Shown here: positions 16,802 through 25,839 of the stretch, one piece after another | Numbering within the stretch: the stretch's first letter is position 1 | How the letters are laid out: each line of letters opens with the position of its first letter | NCBI RefSeq assembly: GCF_042666875.1 | Contig: NZ_JBHTCX010000011.1 | Coordinates: 248,001 to 312,000 of the forward strand | Direction of reading: 5' to 3' | Origin: Brachybacterium sp042666875 | GTDB lineage: Bacteria; Actinomycetota; Actinomycetes; Actinomycetales; Dermabacteraceae | Length of the DNA: 64,000 bases | Translations under genes and position numbers: made by a program | The notes under the pieces: model-generated | Told to the model about the DNA's origin: nothing | Database searches by the model: none | Seen by the model: the letters and a program-made list of their open reading frames with translations, nothing else

Positions 16802-17529
16802 TGTTCGGTTTCGAGCAGTTCGTGGCCCTGAACCGCCGGCTCTCCGGGCTCTGGCGCCTGGCCTGGCTGAACATCCTGTGGATCGCGGTGACCGTGGCCG
16901 GTCTCGGTCTCGTGGGTTTCGGTCCGGCGAGCTACGCGCTGGCCAAGTATCTCCATCACTGGCTGCGGGACGGCACCACCCCGCCGGTGGCCCCGACCTT
17001 CTTCCGGTACGCCCGGGAGCTGCGGTGGCACCCCGTGGTGATGGGCGCGATCCTCCTGCTCGCCGGCGCTGTCATCCTGGTCAACCTGCTGAGCCTCTCG
17101 GACTGGTACCTGAGGGCGGCGAACCTCGCGGCAGCCGCCGTGCTGTGGATCCTCGGCGCCTACGTGTTCTTCGTGATGGCCGCCCTCGACGTGACCGGCA
17201 TCCGTGCACAGCTCAGCAGCGCCCTGCTGCTGGGGGTGGGCTCGCTGCACTGGACCATCATCGCCACCACCACCGTGCTGGTCGGCTACGGCCTGATGCT
17301 GCGCTTCGCCGCGCCGCTGCTGGTGATGTTCGGAATCGCCCTGCCCGCCCTCGTCTTCGCCGCCGTCTGCCGGCGGATCCTCCGTGATCTCGAGATCTCC
17401 CCGGAGGCCGACCCCCACCCCGTGCTGCGCGTGCCAGCGCACCCGGCGGAGCGCACCGACGCGTCCCCGCCTCGCCCGACGAAGGCCGCCCAGCGGTCGT
17501 CGTCCCTCCCGAAAGGAACCCCGGCATGA
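16801..17529 (+). CDS. YesL/DUF624-family membrane protein
   Basis: 242 residues with five or six hydrophobic segments and a basic, Pro-rich cytoplasmic tail. NRRLSGLWRLAWLNILWIAVTVAGLGLVGFGPASYAL is the DUF624 opening. These proteins are encoded inside oligosaccharide-importer operons such as B. subtilis yesLMNOPQ, but their role is unsettled; an accessory to the importer is the usual guess. It is coupled to both neighbours (TGATG upstream, ATGA downstream). Confidence 0.88.
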   Translation: MFGFEQFVALNRRLSGLWRLAWLNILWIAVTVAGLGLVGFGPASYALAKYLHHWLRDGTTPPVAPTFFRYARELRWHPVVMGAILLLAGAVILVNLLSLSDWYLRAANLAAAAVLWILGAYVFFVMAALDVTGIRAQLSSALLLGVGSLHWTIIATTTVLVGYGLMLRFAAPLLVMFGIALPALVFAAVCRRILRDLEISPEADPHPVLRVPAHPAERTDASPPRPTKAAQRSSSLPKGTPA

Positions 17530-19031
17530 TCACTCGCAGAACTCTCCTGTCCTCCGCACCCCTGGCCGCCACCGGCGCCCTCGCCCTGTCCTCTTGCGGA
17601 AACAGTGGCGGCGGCTCGGCCGGCGCCGGTGGCGGCTCGCTGACCTGGATGTCGATGCTGCACACCCCGTCCACGCCGCAGGCGGACGGCCCGGTGATGA
17701 CCGCGCTGACCGAGCACACGGGGACCGATTTCCAGTTCCAGTGGGTTCCGGACGCCTCCAAGGAGGAGAAGGTCAACGCGGCCCTGGCCTCGGGCTCCGT
17801 CGCCGACATCACGTCCCTGAACCAGCTGGCGATGCCGTCGATCCGGGACGCACTCAGCTCCGGACTGTTCTGGGAGGTCGAGGAGTTCCTCGCCGACTAT
17901 CCGAACCTCAGCCAGATCAACCCGGACACGCTCGAGGGGGCACGGCTGGACGGTGCGCTGTACGGCGTGCCGTTCCAGAAGCCGCTCGCCCGCTACGGCG
18001 TGCTGGTGCGGCAGGACTGGCTGGACCGCCTCGGCCTCGAGGTGCCCCACACCATCGAGGAGCTCGGCGAGGTCGCGAAGGCCTTCGCCGAGGACGACCC
18101 GACCGGCACCGGCGCCGCGGCCACCGGGTTCATCGACCGTCAGGAGAGCTTCCTGGTCGGCTTCCGATCGCTCGCCGGCTACTTCGGCGCGGGCGACAAG
18201 TTCCAGCTGGACGACGCCGGCAACATCGTCCCCGCCTGCACCACCGACCCCTGGAAGGAGGCCATGCAGTGGTACCGCGAGGTCTACGAGGCCGGCGGCG
18301 TGAACCAGGAGTTCATCACGATGCAGAAGCAGAACCAGCAGCAGGCGATCGCGCAGGACAAGGGCGGCATCGTGGTCACCGGGCTGTTCGAGGCCAAGAA
18401 CTACGTGGCGCTCGCCGAGTCGATCAACCCCGACACCGAGGTGTCGTGGACGCTCATCAACGACATCACCTATGCGGACGTGCCGCGGCGGATCGTCTCG
18501 GACACCGGCGGGGGCATGGGCGGCCTGATGTGCTTCTCGACCCAGTCGCTCACCTCCGAGGAGGACCTCGCTCGCGGGCTGACCCTCATCGACGAGCTGC
18601 TCGAGGAGCCCGCCTTCCAGCTCATGACCAACGGCATCGAGGGCACGCACTACGAGATGGATGACGACGGGGTGGTGACCATCATCGATCAGCCCCTGTG
18701 GGAGCAGCAGGTCCAGCCCTACAACGGCTCACGCCCGTCAGACCTGGTGGAGATCTACAAGTCGTCCGACGAGTACGTGAACCAGGCGAACGAGATGATG
18801 GACGAGAACGCCGAGTACGCCATCACCAACCCGGCGCAGTCGCTGACGTCCCCGACGTACGACAACCAGTGGGCGACCATCGAGCAGGCGCTCAACGACG
18901 CCTACAACACCTTCATGATCGGCCAGACCTCCATGAGCGACTACGAGGCCTCCATCGAGGCCGTGCGCTCCCAGGGCCTGGACGACATCATCGCCGAGTA
19001 CACCGAGGCCTACGACGCCGTCAACGGCTGA
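17526..19031 (+). CDS. Oligosaccharide-binding lipoprotein of the LplB/LplC importer
   Basis: 501 residues, the large size usual for LplA/YesO-type binding proteins. MITRRTLLSS plus a hydrophobic stretch ends in the lipobox ALSSC with Cys24, followed by a Gly/Ser linker. It is the external receptor feeding the permeases at 15797 and 20809. The GH28 and PL1 enzymes in the same operon suggest an oligogalacturonide or rhamnogalacturonan fragment as ligand. AAAGGA lies about 9 bases before the ATG, which also overlaps the previous stop. Confidence 0.93.
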   Translation: MITRRTLLSSAPLAATGALALSSCGNSGGGSAGAGGGSLTWMSMLHTPSTPQADGPVMTALTEHTGTDFQFQWVPDASKEEKVNAALASGSVADITSLNQLAMPSIRDALSSGLFWEVEEFLADYPNLSQINPDTLEGARLDGALYGVPFQKPLARYGVLVRQDWLDRLGLEVPHTIEELGEVAKAFAEDDPTGTGAAATGFIDRQESFLVGFRSLAGYFGAGDKFQLDDAGNIVPACTTDPWKEAMQWYREVYEAGGVNQEFITMQKQNQQQAIAQDKGGIVVTGLFEAKNYVALAESINPDTEVSWTLINDITYADVPRRIVSDTGGGMGGLMCFSTQSLTSEEDLARGLTLIDELLEEPAFQLMTNGIEGTHYEMDDDGVVTIIDQPLWEQQVQPYNGSRPSDLVEIYKSSDEYVNQANEMMDENAEYAITNPAQSLTSPTYDNQWATIEQALNDAYNTFMIGQTSMSDYEASIEAVRSQGLDDIIAEYTEAYDAVNG

Positions 19032-19089
19032 CGGTTCGTCTCCGCCGCGCTCCCCTCCGCTCCTTCCACCGATCGGGAAAGGTCCCTTC

Positions 19090-20382
19090 GTGTCGACCCT
19101 GGACATCTCCGAACCGCCCGTCGCCGAGCTGGCGACCACATGGCTGCAGCACGCCATCGACCGGGCGGCGGCCCGTGGCGGGGGTCAGGTGCGCGTGCCC
19201 CCGGGCACCCACCGCACCGGAGCGATCCGGCTCCGCTCGGGCATCGATCTGCACCTCGAGGCCGGCGCGCTGCTGCAGTTCGTCCCGGATCCCGCGCTGT
19301 ACCCGGCCGTCGAGGCGCGCTGGGAAGGCACGGCAGGCCTCGTCCACTCCCCGTGCCTGTTCGCGCACGGGGAGAGGGACGTCTCGATCACGGGCCTGGG
19401 AACCGTCGACGGGGGCGGCGCGACCTGGTGGGAGACGTTCCGGCAGCGGCGCGGCGACCTCGCGCATCCGCGCCCGACCCTGATCGGCCTGCACGGCTGC
19501 GAACGGGTCACGATCAGGGACGTCTCCCTGCGCAACTCCCCGGCCTGGACGCTCCATCCCGCCCTGTGCGACGACGTCACCATCAGCGGCATCCGGATCA
19601 GCAACCCTGCGGACTCGCCGAACACCGACGGGATCGATCCGGAGTCCTGCCGCAACGTGCGCATCAGCGACTGCCACATCGATGTGGGCGACGACTGCAT
19701 CGCGATCAAGGCCGGCACCGAGCACACGCCGGACCGCGTCGCCTGCGAGAACATCGTCATCAGCAACTGCACCATGATCCGCGGTCACGGCGGGGTGGTG
19801 ATCGGCAGCGAGATGAGCGGCGACGTCCGCAACGTCGTGATCAGCAACTGCGTGTTCCAGGGCACCGATCGTGGGATCCGTCTGAAGACCCGCCGGGTGC
19901 GCGGGGGAGTGATCGAGGACGTGCGGGTGACCAACGTGGTCATGGACGACGTGCTGTGCCCGATCACGGTGAACCCCTTCTACTTCTGCGGGCCGGAGGG
20001 CAAGGAGCCCCACGTGGGGGACCGCTCCGCGCGCGCCGTCGACGGGGGCACCCCGCGGATCCGCGGGCTCCATCTCGCACATGTCACCGCGAGGAACGTC
20101 CACGCCTCGGCGGGTCACCTCTTCGGACTGCCCGAGGCGCCCCTCGAGAACGTCACCCTCGACGACCTCGACGTCACCTTCGCCGCCGATCCGCGGCCGG
20201 GAGCGCCCGAGATGGCGCTCGCCGTGGAGGCCCGGACCCGATCCGGCATCGAGCTCGGGTTCGTGCGGGGCGGCGAGCTCAGCCGGGTCCGGGTCGCCGG
20301 CGCCGACGGGGCCGCGGTGTCCACACACGCCTGCGAGGGTCTCGAACTGGAGGTCAGGGGGAGCGATGACGGTTCTGCATGA
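19090..20382 (+). CDS. Polygalacturonase-like glycosidase, GH28
   Basis: 430 residues of right-handed beta-helix with all GH28 signatures: NTDG (178-181), the catalytic pair Asp201-Asp202 in VGDDCIAIK, His233 in RGHGG and the RLK triad (264-266). There is no signal peptide, so it should act in the cytoplasm on imported oligogalacturonides or rhamnogalacturonides, probably as an exo-acting trimming enzyme. The start is GTG 19090 with GAAAGG upstream. It ends 17 bp inside the next gene. Confidence 0.93.
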   Translation: MSTLDISEPPVAELATTWLQHAIDRAAARGGGQVRVPPGTHRTGAIRLRSGIDLHLEAGALLQFVPDPALYPAVEARWEGTAGLVHSPCLFAHGERDVSITGLGTVDGGGATWWETFRQRRGDLAHPRPTLIGLHGCERVTIRDVSLRNSPAWTLHPALCDDVTISGIRISNPADSPNTDGIDPESCRNVRISDCHIDVGDDCIAIKAGTEHTPDRVACENIVISNCTMIRGHGGVVIGSEMSGDVRNVVISNCVFQGTDRGIRLKTRRVRGGVIEDVRVTNVVMDDVLCPITVNPFYFCGPEGKEPHVGDRSARAVDGGTPRIRGLHLAHVTARNVHASAGHLFGLPEAPLENVTLDDLDVTFAADPRPGAPEMALAVEARTRSGIELGFVRGGELSRVRVAGADGAAVSTHACEGLELEVRGSDDGSA

Positions 20383-20812
20383 GTCCCGCCGGCTCCGCCG
20401 TCGCACCGCCGAGATGTGGATCGCAGGTGTCGGGATGGCGCTGGCGATTCTCTGCCTCGGCGGCTTCTGCCTGGTCATGAACGGGGTGGATGCCGCGACC
20501 TTCGAGCGCGACGTCATGCCCTCCCTGCTCGGCGCGGATCACGGCATGGGCCCGCAGGAGGCGTTCGAGGCGGCTCGCGTCCTCGGAGCCTGGTTCGGCG
20601 CGACCCTGATCGTGGTGCTGCTGCTGTCGACGGCCGGGCTCTTCCTCGCCCGTCGGCTGCCCACCCGCCGCACCACCGGCTGGTGGTTCTTCGCCGCGGG
20701 GCTGGTCCTGCTGCTGGGGAGCCAGCTGATCCTGTTCCCGCTCGCGTTCGTCTTCTTCGCGACCGCCGCCCTCTTCGCCCTGCGCCCGCTCACGGATGGG
20801 AGCCCTTCATGA
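20366..20812 (+). CDS. Small four-helix membrane protein, DUF4064-like
   Basis: 148 residues with hydrophobic segments at about 17-35, 70-90 and 104-140. The opening RRTAEMWIAGVGMALAIL resembles the RTAEkvLGiiG start of DUF4064 proteins; this assignment is tentative. It overlaps the GH28 end by 17 bp and the next permease by 4 bp, so it belongs to the importer operon. Like the YesL protein, it may be an accessory to the transporter; no catalytic motif is visible. Confidence 0.72.
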   Translation: MTVLHESRRLRRRTAEMWIAGVGMALAILCLGGFCLVMNGVDAATFERDVMPSLLGADHGMGPQEAFEAARVLGAWFGATLIVVLLLSTAGLFLARRLPTRRTTGWWFFAAGLVLLLGSQLILFPLAFVFFATAALFALRPLTDGSPS

Positions 20813-21768
20813 CCACCGCACCACCCAGCCCTCCCACCGACGCGGGGAGCAAGGCAGTCCTGGCCACGCGCCCGCCACGCCGAAACGGCCAGCCGCGCCT
20901 GCGCCGCCTCAGCACGGGGGAGCAGATATTCCGGGTGATCAACGTGATCATCCTCAGCGGCTTCTCCCTGATCTGCCTGATCCCGTTCGTCCACGTCATC
21001 GGCAGCTCCTTCGCCAGCCCCGGTGAGCTGGCCACGACCAACTTCCTGCTGATCCCGCGGGAGGTCACCCTCGACGCCTACCGCTACATCCTCTCGACCC
21101 CGACGATCTTCCGTGCGATGGGAGTGTCGGTGTTCGTGACCACAGCGGGCACGCTGCTCAGCCTGGTGGTCACGGCGCTGATGGCCTATGCCCTGGCCAA
21201 GCCGTACCTGTTGGGGCGCCGAACCATGAACTTCCTGGTCGTGTTCACCATGCTGTTCAGCGGCGGCATGATCCCCACCTTCATCGTGGTCTCCTCGCTG
21301 GGGCTGCTGGACTCGCTGTGGTCGCTGATCCTTCCGGTGACCGTCAATGCCTTCAACTTCGTGATCATGCGGAACTTCTTCCAGGGCATCCCCGACAGCC
21401 TCGAGGAGGCGGCGCGGATCGACGGCTGCTCCGAGCTGGGTGTGTTCGCGCGCATCGTGCTGCCGCTGTCCATCGCCTCGATCGCCACCATCGGCCTGTT
21501 CTACGCCGTGACCTACTGGAACACGTACATGCACGCGATCCTGTACATCAACGACTCCTCGAAGTGGCCGATCCAGGTGCTGCTGCGCCAGATCGTCATC
21601 GTCGCCAGCGGTGTCAACGCGGACGCCTCCTCGGTGAGCGTGGTGCCTCCGGCGCAGTCGGTGAAGATGGCCGTCATCACCGTGGCCACGATGCCGATGC
21701 TGCTGCTGTACCCCTTCATCCAGCGCTTCTTCGTCAAGGGCGCGCTCATCGGCTCGGTCAAGGGCTGA
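20809..21768 (+). CDS. Oligosaccharide ABC transporter permease, LplC-type
   Basis: 319 residues. After a basic head come six helices; the EAA loop reads EEAARIDGCSELGVFARIVLP and the C-terminus FIQRFFVKGALIGSVKG is typical of the LplC/YtcP branch. It pairs with the LplB-type permease at 15797, separated from it by the YesL, binding-protein, GH28 and DUF4064-like genes. No ATPase gene is present, as in the other sugar importer of this window. Confidence 0.94.
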   Translation: MTTAPPSPPTDAGSKAVLATRPPRRNGQPRLRRLSTGEQIFRVINVIILSGFSLICLIPFVHVIGSSFASPGELATTNFLLIPREVTLDAYRYILSTPTIFRAMGVSVFVTTAGTLLSLVVTALMAYALAKPYLLGRRTMNFLVVFTMLFSGGMIPTFIVVSSLGLLDSLWSLILPVTVNAFNFVIMRNFFQGIPDSLEEAARIDGCSELGVFARIVLPLSIASIATIGLFYAVTYWNTYMHAILYINDSSKWPIQVLLRQIVIVASGVNADASSVSVVPPAQSVKMAVITVATMPMLLLYPFIQRFFVKGALIGSVKG

Positions 21769-21795
21769 GCCGCACCCCACCGATAAAGGATGATC

Positions 21796-23289
21796 ATGCC
21801 GTCAGTTCCCCGCCGCAGCCTCCCTGCCCTGGCCGGTGCCTCCGTGGGCGCCGCCGCCGTGCTCGCCGGCACCGCTCCCGCTCTCGCCCGGCCCACCGCG
21901 ACCACGCCGGATGGCGTGCTGGCCCTGATGCGGGTCCCCACCGGCAGGTCCGGTGCCGGCGGCGGTCGCGTCTGGTCGCCGCGGCCGACGGGATTCGCCT
22001 CCGTGCCCACCCCCGAGCTGCCGGAGGGCACCACGGGCGGACTCGGCGGTCGCGTCGTCACCGTCACCACGGCGGATGCGCTCGCCGAAGCCATCGCGGC
22101 CGACGAGCCGACGGTGGTGCTGGTGAGCGGGACGATCGAGTTCCCCAGCGGAACCATCACGGACGTCTCCGCGAACACGAGCATCCTCGGCGTCGGCCGC
22201 GGGGCCGAGATCGTCGGGGGCGGGCTGCGGCTGCTCGAGGTCTCCAACGTCATCATCCGCAACCTCACCGTCCGGGACTCCTTCGTCGCGGGGGACTGGG
22301 ACGGCAAGTTCGAGACCAACGACAACGACGGCATCCGTGTGGATACCTCGCACCATGTCTGGATCGATCACTGCGAGTTCGCCCGGCTCGGCGACGGTCA
22401 GGTCGACATCCGCAAGGACTCGACCGACGTGACCGTGTCCTGGTCCCTCTTCCGCGACCACAACAAGACGCTCGGCGTGGGCTGGACCGACAACCTCGTC
22501 ACCACGCTGACGCTGCACCACAATCGGTTCTCCAACGTCCACCAGCGCAACGGCAGCATCGATCAGGTGAGGATCGGGCACGTGTACAACTGCTGGCTCG
22601 CGGGCGCCAGCTCGTACGGCATGGCCTCCCGCGGTGCCACCGAGCTGCTCATCGAGCACAGCGTGTTCGACGCCGTCCGCAACCCGATCGGCACCAGTGA
22701 CGAGCAGTCCCGGGTCGCGCAGAACGGCAACCTGCGCACCGACTCCTGGGGCGACTGGGAGGACACGGGCATCGACGTCGACCCCGCCGACCACTACGAC
22801 TACGACCTCGACCCCGTCGACCAGGTGCGCGACCTGCTCACCCGGCATGCAGGCCCCCATGGGCGCACGGAGCGCACGCCGCGGCGCCTGCATGTCTCCC
22901 AGGACGGGACCGGTGACGTCTCCTCCATCCATGCCGCCGTCGGGGCCGCGTGGCGCAGCCCCCACCCCGTGGAGATCATCGTCCACCCCGGGATCTACCG
23001 CGAGGTGATCTCCATCTGGCCGGGGTGCGACGGCCTGGAGATCCGCGGTGCCTCCGGTGATCCCGCCGACGTCGTGGTCACCTACGACAAACCTGCCACG
23101 GACTGGGCGACCGTCACCGTGTTCGCCCGGGACGTCGTGCTCGCCGCCCTCACGCTGGAGAACGCCTACGAGGACGACACCGGGGGCGACCGCGCCGCCT
23201 ATCCGCTGCGCTCGATCGACGACACACTCCGGCTCGAGGACGTCCAGCTCACGGGCGGCCCCTGGGAGATATCGGATCCGCGCCTCTGA
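21796..23289 (+). CDS. Secreted PL1 pectate lyase with a truncated CE8 (pectinesterase) tail
   Basis: 497 residues. Signal peptide residues 1-31 end near PALA; RRSLP may allow Tat export. The PL1 beta-helix spans about 60-350: VWIDHCEFARLGDGQVDIRKDSTDVTVSWSLF, HHNRFSNVHQRNGSID and GHVYN. From about 355, RRLHVSQDGTGDVSSIHAAVGAA and VHPGIYREVISI are the N-terminal strands of a pectin methylesterase. The protein stops just where the QDT motif with the catalytic Gln/Asp would begin, so that domain cannot be active. ATG 21796 is preferred over 21790 because AAAGGA is 5 bases upstream. The first 28 bases after the previous stop separate it from the importer genes. Confidence 0.88.
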   Translation: MPSVPRRSLPALAGASVGAAAVLAGTAPALARPTATTPDGVLALMRVPTGRSGAGGGRVWSPRPTGFASVPTPELPEGTTGGLGGRVVTVTTADALAEAIAADEPTVVLVSGTIEFPSGTITDVSANTSILGVGRGAEIVGGGLRLLEVSNVIIRNLTVRDSFVAGDWDGKFETNDNDGIRVDTSHHVWIDHCEFARLGDGQVDIRKDSTDVTVSWSLFRDHNKTLGVGWTDNLVTTLTLHHNRFSNVHQRNGSIDQVRIGHVYNCWLAGASSYGMASRGATELLIEHSVFDAVRNPIGTSDEQSRVAQNGNLRTDSWGDWEDTGIDVDPADHYDYDLDPVDQVRDLLTRHAGPHGRTERTPRRLHVSQDGTGDVSSIHAAVGAAWRSPHPVEIIVHPGIYREVISIWPGCDGLEIRGASGDPADVVVTYDKPATDWATVTVFARDVVLAALTLENAYEDDTGGDRAAYPLRSIDDTLRLEDVQLTGGPWEISDPRL

Positions 23290-23331
23290 CCAGGGAAGAC
23301 CAGCAGCCGACACAACAGATCAAGGAAGATC

Positions 23332-24735
23332 ATGATGGCCACATCCACCCGAACCCGGCGCACGGCCCGCGCACTCGTGTCAGCGTCGGCCGCCCTGATG
23401 CTGATGATTCCTTCCACCGCCGTGGCCGGCCCCGGCGGTACCCACGGCCCGCCCGATACGCACCCGCGCGATCCGGCCATCACCGACCGGCAGGTCCTTC
23501 CCGATGACGACGGCTGGGCCAGCGCCGGCGGCGGCACCACCGGCGGCGCCGAGGCGAACGAGGAGCACGTGTACGACGTCTCCACCCGGACCGAGCTCGT
23601 CAACGCTCTCGCCGACTCCGGGGACGAGCCCGCGATCATCCGGGTCCACGGCACCATCGAGGTCAACGCCGACGAGAACGGTGATCCCCTCACCTGCGAG
23701 GAGATCGCCGAGGGCACCGGGTACACCCTGGAGAAATACCTCGAGGCCTACGACCCCGAGACCTGGGGCCGTGACCGTAAGCCCGACGGTGAGATGGAGG
23801 AGGCCCGCGAGGCCGCCGAGCAGAAGCAGCGCGCCCTGGTCGACATCCGCATCCCCTCGAACACGACGCTGATCGGCGCCGAGGAGGGCGCCGGGCTGAC
23901 CGGCGCGAACCTCACCGCGAGCGGGGTCCACAATGTCATCATCCGCAACCTCGTGCTCGCCGACACCTACGACTGCTTCCCCTCGTGGGACCCCACCGAC
24001 GGCGACGAAGGTGCTTGGAACAGCGAGTACGACAGCGTGCGGATCGTCGACGGCGCAACCAACATCTGGGTCGACCACAACGCCTTCACCGACGAGCCGA
24101 TGACCGACGACAAGCTGCCGACGTACTTCGGACAGACTTTCCAGCGGCACGACGGTGCTCTTGACGTCACCAACGGCTCGGACCTCGTCACCGTCAGCTG
24201 GAACAGCTTCTCCGACCACGACAAGCTGACCCTGGTCGGGTCGACCGACAGCGCCGACCGTGGGGACCCGGGCAAGCTCCGGGTCACCTTCCACCACAAC
24301 CTCTACGAGGGCGTGGGCCAGCGGGCACCGCGCGCCCGCTGGGGACAGGTCGACGTCTACAACAACCACTACGTCATCACTGACGACCAGACCGTCGACT
24401 ACGGCTACTCACTCGGGGTCGGCCACGAATCGCATCTGTGGGTCGAGGCGAACGCCTTCGACATCACCGGTGACACGCAACCGGGGCAGCTCCTGTCCTT
24501 CCTGCGCGGCGAGGTCATCGTCACCGAGGGCAACCTCGTCAACCATCGTCAGGTGGACCTGTTGGCCGAGTACAACGCCAACGCCGATGAGGACGAACAA
24601 CTCGCCGAGGACACCAGCTGGGAGCCGACGCTGCGGGCCTGCGAGCACAAGGTCCAGCACGTGGCCGGTGTGGTCGATGCCTGGGCCGGTCCCGAGTTCG
24701 GTCCTGCGCCGGGCCGTCTTCACGGAGGCTGCTGA
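23332..24735 (+). CDS. Secreted PL1 pectate lyase
   Basis: 467 residues. The signal peptide runs to about residue 32 (SASAALMLMIPSTAVAG). The PL1 domain shows IWVDHNAFTDEP, DGALDVTNGSDLVTVSWNSFSDHDK and HHNLYEGVGQRAPRARWGQVDVYNNHY, the last containing the Arg cluster of the active site. A long charged insert (about 130-165, EEAREAAEQKQRALVDIR) precedes it. It cleaves polygalacturonate by beta-elimination outside the cell and would supply oligomers to the importer encoded upstream. AAGGA lies 5 bases before ATG 23332. Palindrome cluster B follows the stop. Confidence 0.94.
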   Translation: MMATSTRTRRTARALVSASAALMLMIPSTAVAGPGGTHGPPDTHPRDPAITDRQVLPDDDGWASAGGGTTGGAEANEEHVYDVSTRTELVNALADSGDEPAIIRVHGTIEVNADENGDPLTCEEIAEGTGYTLEKYLEAYDPETWGRDRKPDGEMEEAREAAEQKQRALVDIRIPSNTTLIGAEEGAGLTGANLTASGVHNVIIRNLVLADTYDCFPSWDPTDGDEGAWNSEYDSVRIVDGATNIWVDHNAFTDEPMTDDKLPTYFGQTFQRHDGALDVTNGSDLVTVSWNSFSDHDKLTLVGSTDSADRGDPGKLRVTFHHNLYEGVGQRAPRARWGQVDVYNNHYVITDDQTVDYGYSLGVGHESHLWVEANAFDITGDTQPGQLLSFLRGEVIVTEGNLVNHRQVDLLAEYNANADEDEQLAEDTSWEPTLRACEHKVQHVAGVVDAWAGPEFGPAPGRLHGGC

Positions 24736-24752
24736 CCTCCGTCCGGCTGCAT

Positions 24753-24798
24753 CGCACGCCCCAGCAGCGTTCCCGCGGGAACGCTGCTGGGGCGTGCG
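24753..24798. repeat. 46-bp perfect palindrome with GTTCCCGCGGGAAC core (copy B1)
   Basis: Two 23-base arms pair exactly with no loop, centred between 24775 and 24776. It begins 17 bp after the pectate lyase stop. The core equals that of copies A1-A3, 13 kb away, but the arms are different. Confidence 0.87.
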
Positions 24799-24802
24799 GA
24801 CC

Positions 24803-24814
24803 CTCCCGCGGGAG
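24803..24814. repeat. 12-bp variant palindrome (copy B2)
   Basis: CTCCCGCGGGAG, a one-base-pair variant of the core (C-G instead of T-A at the outer pair), 4 bp after copy B1. Confidence 0.6.
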
Positions 24815-24833
24815 CGTCTATCGGCCGACGGGC

Positions 24834-24849
24834 CGTTCCCGCGGGAACG
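24834..24849. repeat. 16-bp palindrome, same core (copy B3)
   Basis: CGTTCCCGCGGGAACG; perfect over 16 bp, with partial pairing further out. Third member of the cluster between the pectate lyase and the next gene. Confidence 0.75.
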
Positions 24850-24952
24850 CCCCTCGGCGCGAATATCGGCCATCGCCGAGCGCGCGGTCCCACGACGTGG
24901 ACTCCGTGCCGTGGATCACGGTCAGACCCGCGATTCCGCATAGGCTTTCGGG

Positions 24953-25801
24953 ATGTTCTCGAATCTCTCGGCCGGCGCGCTCGGCCTCTCCCTGGACCAC
25001 CCGACCGCCGTCGACCTCGCCGCGACGCACGGCTTCGGCGGCGTCGACCCGGATCTCGGCTACTTCCGGTCGCTCGGCAGCACCGCGGCTGTGGCCGAGC
25101 ACGCCGCGGCGGTGCGCGAGCGCGGCCTGGAGTGGGGAATGACCGGCCTGCCGATCGGCCTCGACGCTCCCGCCGAGGAGTTCCGCCAATCCCTCGCCGA
25201 TCTGCCCGCCGCGCTCGAGCTGCTGAAGGCCGCCGAGGTCACCCGGGTGGGGACTTGGATCCGCCCGATGCACGACGAGCGCACCTACCGCGAGAACTGG
25301 CGGCTCTTCGCCGGCCGTCTCGCCCTGGTCGCCGAGCTCCTGGCCGAGGCGGGGATCCGCATCGGCCTGGAGTACATCGGCCCGAAGACGTTCTGGTCCA
25401 CCGAACGCTTCCCCTTCATCCACTCGCTGCGCGAGGCACGGGAGCTGATCGCCGAATCCGGCGCGGGCAACGTCGGCCTGATCCTGGACAGCTACCACTG
25501 GTACACCGCCGGCGAGAGCGCCGAGGACCTGGTCGGCCTCACCGACGCCGACCTCGTCTCGGTCGACATCAACGATGCCCGCAGCGATCGCGAGCGCGAC
25601 CAGCAGCAGGACCTGGACCGTCGCCTGCCGTACCAGACCGACGTCATCGACCTGGCCGGATTCATGGGCGCCGTCCATGCTGCCGGCTACACCGGGCCGG
25701 TGAAGGTCGAGCCGTTCATGAAGGAGCTGGCCGAGCAGCCCGTCGACGACGTCCTCGCGGACATCTCGAGCCGGCTCGACCGCGCCGTCGCGAGCCGCTG
25801 A
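24953..25801 (+). CDS. Sugar phosphate isomerase/epimerase-type TIM-barrel protein
   Basis: 282 residues of the xylose-isomerase-like TIM-barrel fold (AP endonuclease 2 family). Candidate metal ligands are Glu in IGLEYIGPKTFW, Asp-His in LILDSYHWYTAGE, the DIN of VSVDINDA and the late Glu of KVEPFM. Such enzymes interconvert ketoses, inososes or hydroxypyruvate-like compounds; the substrate is open. TAGGCT at 24941-24946 is 6 bases before the ATG and no Shine-Dalgarno is present, so the transcript may be leaderless. The next hydrolase gene follows after 38 bp. Confidence 0.87.
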   Translation: MFSNLSAGALGLSLDHPTAVDLAATHGFGGVDPDLGYFRSLGSTAAVAEHAAAVRERGLEWGMTGLPIGLDAPAEEFRQSLADLPAALELLKAAEVTRVGTWIRPMHDERTYRENWRLFAGRLALVAELLAEAGIRIGLEYIGPKTFWSTERFPFIHSLREARELIAESGAGNVGLILDSYHWYTAGESAEDLVGLTDADLVSVDINDARSDRERDQQQDLDRRLPYQTDVIDLAGFMGAVHAAGYTGPVKVEPFMKELAEQPVDDVLADISSRLDRAVASR

Positions 25802-25839
25802 CGCACCGCCGGCATCCCACCCCAGCGAAGGACGACGAC

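Noticed and set aside
23290..23331. A frameshifted remainder of the CE8 domain after the first pectate lyase
   Set aside because: Only 42 bp separate it from the next gene; no pectinesterase motif is readable there in any frame.
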